DNA from: Sanguinoderma infundibulare
Taxonomy: Eukaryota; Basidiomycota; Agaricomycetes; Polyporales; Polyporaceae
Direction: 5' to 3'
Assembly (NCBI GenBank): GCA_032821775.1
Contig: JAVLRN010000010.1
Span: forward strand, 2,480,001-2,544,000
Length of the DNA: 64,000 nucleotides
Shown: positions 57,127 through 64,000 of the stretch, piece after piece
Position numbering within the stretch: the stretch's first letter is position 1
Layout: each line of letters opens with the position of its first letter
Notes under the pieces: generated by a model
What the model was told of the DNA's origin: nothing
The model's input: the letters and a program-made list of their open reading frames with translations, nothing else
Databases searched by the model: none
Program-made: the position numbers and the translations under genes

Positions 57127-58484
57127 GGACTTCCGACTCGCACCGTTTTGCCTTTGTTCCTCTTTGGGTTGCATGGGGACATTCGTCATCTTGGCTGCTT
57201 GTTTTCGTATCACCTCGATGTTTGATACCGGTCATTGGCTGTCAGTTATTTATCGGCATTGGTAGGGCACATGTGTTTGTCGTTAGATTCCGGGACTTGA
57301 AATCAATGGAGGAGGTCTTGTCTGTAGACGCAATTCCGTCCGACGCACATCAGTATAATCGGATTTTGCTTAGTGCTTACGGTGCTTAACACCTGATGGG
57401 CTCCATTACCACCAAATTTCGGTGGACATCCTGGGCAAGCCGGGCACTCCAATGTGTCGAAGCGGCGTCCCTTTTGGCCCCACTGTGTACCAGTCCGAGT
57501 GCCGGGGTGCGGTTCTGGCAGAAGTGGGCGTGCTTACGGGCGCTTGATTTTCAGTCAAGCCACCCGGACACGTCGGCCCGTCTGTATCCGAGTCCCAATA
57601 TGGAAGTATAGCCGCCCGCGGTGACGTAGGGTCCATGATCCATCTCGTCGCTTTCTCATCCCACGACGCCGTCTCAGTGTATCTCTCCATCAGATGGCCA
57701 TGGCGCACAACGGGAGGGTGCTATCTGGTGGTAGTAAGTATGATTTCCCAAAATTTGGCACCAATCTCTGCTTAACGGACCCGATATCATTCCTATTGGG
57801 TCACCTGCTGAGGTCTCGAACCATGTACTGGACGCGGGTGCAATACACGAGAAGCCCTCCTGGCACTGTCCACGCTGACCGAGCCACATCGGCTTGAGCA
57901 GTAACACGCGGGACACATCTTGGCGCCGAATGTCGCTGATTGAACGGAGATTGACTCGGACAGCCCGGGCGCACCGTGGAGGTTTGGAAGGAAGCTTGAT
58001 AGATGGAAGATGTATGTGCACTTGGGAGAATATCTGCCAGCGTCACAACCAAACTTTGACTTTGCAGTGCATTCATTTCAGTTTGTCCCCCATATTAGAG
58101 GCGCCTTCACGTGTATGGACCCAAGTGGTTGTCCACCCGGTCCCATGAGAGGTAAAGTCATAAGTATTATGTCTATTTTTGTACATCCGGCGACAACTAG
58201 TACTCACGGTTGATCGGCCATATAGATCCCGAGTCAGGTAGCTGCCCTTCCCACCGGCGGCGCCTGAAAGAACTGGGATTCAAGTTGCTGCAACGAACCT
58301 CGCACCCATCTTGGGAATGCAACAGAAGATCACCGCCTCGCACTTCCATTGGAATGTATGTATAAATACAACGCGTCCACTTCCCTTGATACTGACGTAC
58401 AAAATGCCCGCGAAATCGGGGGACACGGGGTGAAATCCCCCTCGTGCATTCTCCAGGACAGACTCGCCACTCGCCCACAGCCGC
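57127..58484. other. Long intergenic stretch; nothing recognised
   Basis: About 1.3 kb without a recognised gene or repeat. TATAAATAC at about 58368-58376 lies about 110 bases before the ATG of copy V and may be its TATA box. Confidence 0.35.
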
Positions 58485-59656
58485 ATGGCGTACGTGGTTT
58501 GTGACGGTCAACTTGGGGGCGATGCAGAGTGCGTACCGCTTATCTGTGAAGACGATCTCGGAAGCGCTGCCGATTTCACACCTCAAGCTTGCTTGGCGAC
58601 ACAGCCCGGGTCACGATTCCAGTATGCGACGACCATCGTACTCGGTGACTCCGACTTGGCGTATGTTGTGCCGACTGGCCTGGGTCCTTTATTCGGAGAC
58701 GTCGAAACTGTTCCGGTCAACCCCTCTGAGCCTCCGCGGGAGTTTTTCTTTCCGTCCCTCACCGCGTTCACTGCTTCCGAAACCGGTTCTGCGACGGTAT
58801 CTTCAGCGAGGTCTGCCTCCCAGTCTTCGGTGAGTTGCTCTGTTGAGTTGCCGTAGCTGAAAGAGCATACTCGTTCTGACGATTTCTGCGCAGACTCCGT
58901 CGTCAACACTGTTCACCCACACCCGCTCATCCCCAAGTATCGTGTCCTCAGCTTCCCAAGCTCACAATGGTGTGAGCGCCGGACTGGTCGCAGGCGTCGC
59001 AGTGGCGTCGGCACTTGGCACTGCGGTGTCCATGGTTCTGTTGCTATGCTTTTGGAGGAAGAGACGTGGCAAGAGACCGCGGATACCGGACTTTCATTCA
59101 GGTACGTCTAACATTCCGCTACTATTATCTGCACGTATTTATGACGAGCGGTGCCAAACGTAGCAACTGAGCCCTCAGAGGGGAATACGGTGTCCTTGCC
59201 AGCTGGAGACCAGCCCGAGGAGTCAGAGATACGTGTCCACTCCGAGATTGTTGAGGTAAACAGGTTTTCACGAGAGCAAGGTAGGTCAAGTATTCATACA
59301 TAGACCGCCAGAGTGTCTTATTGATGCATATTGTAGGATCTCTGGTTCTCCAGATGTCGAGCGTTGGGGGATCGCAGTGGGGTTGGGCGGCCCGGGCCTT
59401 ACCGCCTACGATGTCGGAGAAACGGCTGCGCGACATCGGGATCGCACAGCGCCGTGCTTCGAGAGACGCGATACCTCTGGATACCCTCTGCGTTGAGAGA
59501 AGGGAGCAGGGATCAATCAAGATCGCCAAGGGGTCCGTGAAAAGGACATGCCGGACGAGGCTTGGGATGCCGAGGTGCGGCGCATTTTCCCGTGCGCTCG
59601 GCGGGAGCAGTGGGAGCGAGCATGAGTTCGACGGACGACGAGGACTGAGGCATTGA
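58485..59656 (+). CDS. Single-pass membrane protein V, C-terminus overlapping an F-box relic
   Basis: Exons 58485-58829, 58894-59101, 59164-59280 and 59337-59656 give 329 residues. The first 115 residues (ECVPLICEDDLGSAADFTPQ...YATTIVLGDSDLAYVV) differ from the FTFSWTGG heads and have several Cys. No signal peptide follows the ATG used, so an upstream exon may exist. After a short Ser/Thr stalk comes a TM (GLVAGVAVASALGTAVSMVLLLCFW) followed by RKRRGKR. The tail (EEIRVHSEIVEVNRF-like, then a basic region) has no PPxY. Its last exon is read through a fragment that in another frame encodes an F-box gene C-terminus (59548-59625), so the last 40 or so residues are probably recent. Confidence 0.65.
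59548..59625 (+). pseudogene. F-box gene 3' end fragment
   Basis: The frame MPDEAWDAEVRRIFPCARRE-QWERA ends in a stop, matching DEEAEAWDAEVLRLFPCALRES at the end of the F-box gene at 19961-21496. The rest of the F-box gene is absent. Weak similarity continues downstream (59760-59820 against 21630-21680). Confidence 0.7.
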
Positions 59657-60188
59657 AGGGTGCGTGTTCTCTCCACTTTTGGCTCTGCAGTTGTACCCCA
59701 CGGTGTAGTGCTCCTGGATCGTGAGGGTTTCATGATCCTGTAGCTTGATGTACCTTGAATTTAGTTGTACTATAGACAGTCGACTTGTCACCAAAGCGGT
59801 CTGTAACCACTTCACGCCAATTGATGTGCGCGAAAGCGAACACAATAATATGCCAATTCCCAACATACGAGACGTGGTTCGAGCGACCCCAAGCCTCAAT
59901 TGACCGTAATAGAACACCGACGCATTGAACCTCGACTCACGTCGCGGACTATCGTGAAACTGAAAAATCATGGTGCGCACATCTTGCGACATGCACGTAT
60001 ATACTGACAGCCGGGACTTGGACACGATGGGTGAGAAAGGCGGAAGGGTGAAGCTGACATTCAGAGGCTCGTCAGGAATATTACAAATAACACTGTCGAG
60101 GGCGGATAAGAAGGTATTGTTCTCACACTCATGGTGTAGCGATGGGCCACCTTGACTCCCATACGAGTCCCAACCTTGCCGCGGACCG
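59657..60188. other. Intergenic; part resembles the F-box 3' flank
   Basis: 59760-59820 resembles 21630-21680 (GTTGT(A/G)CT, CTGTAA(C/G)CACTT(C/G)ACGC). No gene. Confidence 0.35.
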
Positions 60189-62700
60189 TCAAAGCATGTA
60201 CCGGAAACCCGCCATCCTCGTCAACGCCTCCGGTGCGTGCTTCCCGTCGCTCGCGTCCATCTCCCGTGTCCTGATTTCCTTTCGCATGTTGGCGCGATGA
60301 TAGAAGTACGTGATGGCAGCCGTCACGACCAGCCCCGTGCCAAGGATTGCAATCTCGACCACGACTGTGATGTATCGTTCGTAAGCGCAAAGCGCCGCGA
60401 ACTGCGGAGCAGGGCACTCACATCCAGGAATGTATCGCGGCGCGTCCTGAGGGCGGAAGACGTTGCCTGCAACAATCCCTCCCATGTCTGCCAAGACACT
60501 CTTGACTGCGATTGCTACGGCCCGCTTGCATCGGCCCGGGACGTTGTTTGAGAGCCTGTATCACGTCGTCAGCAGGCAAGCTTGTTGTCTCCCATACTGC
60601 CTGTAGCATAGACGTACCACGCGTACGACGCAGGGATAGCAACACCTGCTCCGGTGACGACGAGGAAGGTCCCAAAGTATTTTACGCCAATACCCGCGTG
60701 AGATGCGCTAATTGCGAGCCCCGCAATGCATAGGAGTTGGCTACCCAAGATGAACGGGGAGCGTAGCTGGACGCGGTCCGACCACATCGTCACGATGACA
60801 ACGATCGGTACTATGGTGGCGCAATGTGGTAAATAGAAAGCATGGACCAGGTGGTTGAAATATGCTTACTTGCGACTATGAAAGGCGGTGCAGTTAGCAG
60901 CTGCGAGATCGTGGGGTTGAATCCGAGACTACACGAACCACCTGCGGTGAGTAGACAGGTGTACACAGAATGCTGATCCATACCCGTGAACGATCGACCT
61001 TTGATTGATTCTCTACGTCAATCAGGTGGTGATTTGAGACCTGTGCGAATCACTCACGGAAGGAATAATGATATTCCAGATGCTGTAGCAGCGGATGTCC
61101 GTCATTTTCGTCTTTGAACCCTTCGACATAAAGGCTCACCAGCCACTGAGACCGAAAAGTCCAACAGACCGAGAAGCCATACCTGCCAATCCGTAAGGGC
61201 CTCCCAAACGTGTCGCAGCGCGAATTCCTCGTTCCCTCCGAGAGAGGAGTTATTCAATCCTGGAGGCTGCCGGTTAATCACATATTCGCGGTTGCCCGAA
61301 GGTATTGAGATGACTTACGTTTGCGATAGAAGACATAAGCTCGTTCCTCGGGTGTAAGGAAGCGTGTGGTGTCAGCGAAATCAACGAGAACTAGGACGAC
61401 AAGCCGACATGAGCACTGCTTTGGTGCGGATACTCCGATTGGGGGCATACCAAAGCACGCGATAACACCAATAACGATGGTGAATATCCCTTCGATGACC
61501 TGATCATGAATCCCATCAATCACCGGGTGCATGCAGTCATGACAAGAGCTTACAAAGAACCATGACCACGCGAGCAACCCACCGGTCCCAGACATGAAGG
61601 ATATAGCGAATGCGAGAAGTCCAGAGAACGCTCCGCCGAAGCTTGCGCCTCCAAACAACAAGGCAAATTTCGTCTGGAGCATATCTCGCGGATACAACAT
61701 CGAGACACTGAAGAACGGTTGTCAGAAGACTCACAGCGCAGGACTGGATTCTCCTTACTAGAAAACCAATCCAGGGGTGACCCCCGCTTCCGCAATCCCT
61801 AAACATACCCGCACGACGACAAGTTGCTGGTAGCTTCAGTGCGCCGTCAGCGAGTATGAAAGTGCGTAGCCAGCTGTGAACTCACTTTTTGACCAAACCC
61901 GTCAAACATCTGAGGATATCGGATCAGTAGCGCAGTATCGGATTAGGTTCATGGCATGATGTACGTGATAATGCCCGAAACAATCTTGAAATGCGACCCT
62001 GTGAGTGCTGCCAGTGTAGTTACGACAAAGCCAATCGCTTACTATGATCCCGGGCAACCATCTCGAGGGTCGAAACTTCTTAAGGACAAGGCTAAGTTGT
62101 TGAGATTAGCACGAGGACAACAGTGGTTATGGTCAATGACGCACTTCGCCGGAATAGCGAAAGCCATCGACGCCTGAAAGCATGCTTAGGGGTCATCGTT
62201 CAAGCCTCAACCTACGCGTGTCACTCACTACGAAGAACATGGACTACGATGTTGTCAGCAAGGCCACACCTCGACAGCTCCAGCAAGCTAGACTGACCAG
62301 TGCAGTACCAAGTTGGTTTCCCCTGAGATCTAGTTGGGTAACGAGTCCTAGAAGCTCCGCATTTCCTAGGACATATATCAACGTCTGGCCAGTAACAGAA
62401 CTGAGAGATTGCATACCGATATTGGACCGGTCGACGTACGAGCAAAGGAACATAATGGTCACGATGGGCATGACATGCCAATCGATCTTGCGGCATAGGC
62501 ACCGCTCCGCGTCGCGAAAGAGCACGGGAGGAATCATGGTATCCTCGTCGCCGATGACCACCTGTGAAGACTCCGCTGGTGAGCTGGGACAGGCTTCCAC
62601 CATTACCACAATCCCAGACGTCTCCTCCTGCGCCTTGTCCTCGGATTCGGTTGACGCGGAGACCACGGGCACGTCAGGATCTGGTCGAGTATCCGCCGTT
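60189..62700 (-). CDS. MFS transporter (Dal5/anion:cation symporter type), second long copy
   Basis: Pieces in order on the minus strand: CRKIDWHVMPIVTIMFLCSYVDRSNIG (donor near 62417), NAELLGLVTQLDLRGNQ, LVLKKFRPSRWLPGI, VVVRVCLGIAEAGVTPGLVFY, LYPRDMLQTKFALLFGGASFGGAFSGLLAFAI, LVDFADTTRFLTPEERAYV, SDRVQLRSPFILGSQLLCIAGLAI, VKYFGTFLVVTGAGVAIP, KRAVAIAVKSVLADMGGIVAGNVFRPQDAPRYIPG (read in parts), and a last helix VVEIAILGTGLVVTAAITYFYHRAN, stop at 60189. The order and spacing match a full 12-TM MFS protein. The start is uncertain (candidate ATG near 62610, an open frame reaching 62873), and I did not resolve every intron, so I cannot say whether the frame is intact. The segment around 62050-62200 is the least clear, as in the first copy. 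Confidence 0.65.
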
Positions 62701-62875
62701 AGCGTGTCGACTCGGAGAGTAATTTGGTTCGCTACTCGAACCCTGACGGACGCACAGAGGTTATATAGCAGAGCTCGACTGAAAGCGCTCAACTTTCCAC
62801 ATGCAAAGACGCAGACATCCAATCGTACCTTGTTGCACGCGAAGCCACACCATTCGCCACTGCGCTTGCGCAAAA

Positions 62876-63299
62876 AAGTTGTTCTGGACCACCCTCGACG
62901 AGGTCTAGGAGGGATGAGGAGTGTCTTCGACAGATAAGCGAGTAGTAGATCGTTTTAAGCGACCACGATTCCACCCCATCTTCGGGAGCATGAACATAAG
63001 AGCACAAATGAAGGTGAGAACTAATGCTTCTTGCGTAGAATGATACCGCTAGAGTGGAACGTACCTTACCTACGATCTTTCCCACTGGCGAGCCTCAGGC
63101 CATCGTGAACTACACGAGAGGAGGCGCGGACTGAGTGCTGACCCGTATGTTTCGAGGCACGGTGCCGCCGCCACGGGGGAGCTATCGAGCCAAGCCGGTG
63201 GCGCAGCCGGATGGGAGACGCAGACCCCGCGACGAACCCGGCCATGGGGGGCGTGTACAAAGATCCGACGGTACAGTGACGACCAGAGATATGTGGCAA
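62876..63299. other. Intergenic
   Basis: Nothing recognised upstream of the MFS gene. Confidence 0.3.
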
Positions 63300-63990
63300 C
63301 GGGGATGAATACGATAGGCAGAGCGATGGAGCCGCGAAAGGAGTGGTTCGGGGGAGATTCTGGTCAACGATGAGATACGGATGAGATCCGTATACCGTCA
63401 TATGGTGTGCGAGGCCATGGTTGCTGGACGGGATGTCGCCGACATTGCTCCGGATGCTAATAGAAATTTCCATGCCAAAAGGTAGGCACGGGATGGAACG
63501 AAACTCGCCTGATATCAACATCACAGCAAGACGATCTAGTGACCATGTACCCTCCAGTCAAAAAGTATGTGTCCGGTGCTCCTTGTAGCCGAGCTACGAA
63601 ACGGGGATCACGTATCGGTACCTCTGGGATACCAAGAGGTCGATGCAGCTAAACACTCGCTATAAATCAGAGTCATATCAGCGGTGAAGACATGCTTCTC
63701 CGACACGTAGCTCTCAAGAAACACTCACCGCGTACTACTACAGTGCGCTGTGGCAAGTCCGATTTACACGAAAGTCTGTCAGCGGAAAAGGCACTAGCTT
63801 GCTTATGTTCCATTGCCACCGAACGAATCAAGAGACGATTCTACAATTCCGTGAGCATTTGATGGAGTCTATGGGATGATGCAGTAGTGGGGGTTAAGTA
63901 CAAGGAGGAGGGACGCCGTCTCCCACTGGCAGTTTCCAATCTTGGAGATTTGTCCGATTTGTCAGCATCTCGGTGGGAGACGCCCGTGCA
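63300..63990. repeat. Dispersed repeat with terminal hairpin, copy 2
   Basis: Counterpart of 21640-22400. It ends in a better hairpin: CGTCTCCCAC (63917-63926) and GTGGGAGACG (63973-63982) around the conserved TTTCCAATCTTGGAGATTTGT core. No protein is encoded. Confidence 0.55.
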
Positions 63991-64000
63991 GCCCGTTTCC

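Noticed and set aside
1..64000. CRISPR arrays, bacterial operons, riboswitches, prophage
   Set aside because: Introns, gene families and promoter style are those of a fungus; no regularly spaced repeats were seen.

Overview
The window is nuclear DNA of a filamentous basidiomycete, most likely an agaricomycete. Genes have many short GT-AG introns of about 50-85 bases, coding DNA is GC-rich, and the families present (DUF6593, agaricomycete F-box/LRR-like proteins, HET-domain proteins, polyporopepsin-type aspartic protease, ubiquitin-like/GKPVIYLFP fusions) are typical of that group. Gene models below were built by hand from reading frames, splice consensus and comparison between copies inside the window; nothing was searched.

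The dominant content is a cluster of single-pass (type I) membrane proteins and their wrecks. The full architecture is: signal peptide, a beta-rich Ig/Kre9-like ectodomain marked by a C-x(2-3)-FTFSWTGG core, a Ser/Thr-rich stalk, one TM helix followed by RRR/KRRR, then a disordered cytoplasmic tail on separate exon(s), often with a DGGVRLAGGPP-like motif and a C-terminal LPPPY (PPxY). Copies: A (1-2709, broken by a palindromic element), B (3693-5200), C (10304-11038, a secreted head only) with a tail relic at 11893-12372, D (13429-15178), an orphan tail (22729-23376), a head relic (26467-26780), H (27472-28754), I (29533-30831), J (32031-33602), K (34685-35870), N (36465-37073), M (39549-40958), O (41640-41930), Q (44217-45781), L (52714-54091) and the architecturally similar V (58485-59656). 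About half are degenerate, and heads and tails are shuffled between copies.

Several duplications explain the layout. A and B are tandem copies including their promoters. A block K-N-ubiquitin-like gene (about 34.78-39.59 kb) is repeated as M-O-ubiquitin-like gene (39.59-43.99 kb), with the breakpoint inside the tail exon of M. A 2 kb segment with gene H is repeated in inverted orientation 22 kb away with gene L. A module of MFS transporter, F-box 3' end and a dispersed hairpin repeat occurs at 15.9-22.4 kb and again, decayed, at 59.5-64.0 kb.

Genes of other kinds lie between these: a DUF6593 gene and a GDSL esterase pseudogene (6.4-9.2 kb), MFS transporters, an F-box gene, a HET-domain gene (23.4-26.1 kb), two double ubiquitin-like fusion genes, and a conventional stretch at 46-51.3 kb with a peroxisomal enoyl-CoA hydratase 2 and a YTM1/WDR12 ribosome-biogenesis gene. 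A Copia reverse-transcriptase fragment and a secreted aspartic protease follow. Taken together (membrane receptors with PPxY tails, HET, F-box and ubiquitin-like proteins, strong birth-and-death turnover) the window looks like a fast-evolving recognition-type locus; that reading is inference.
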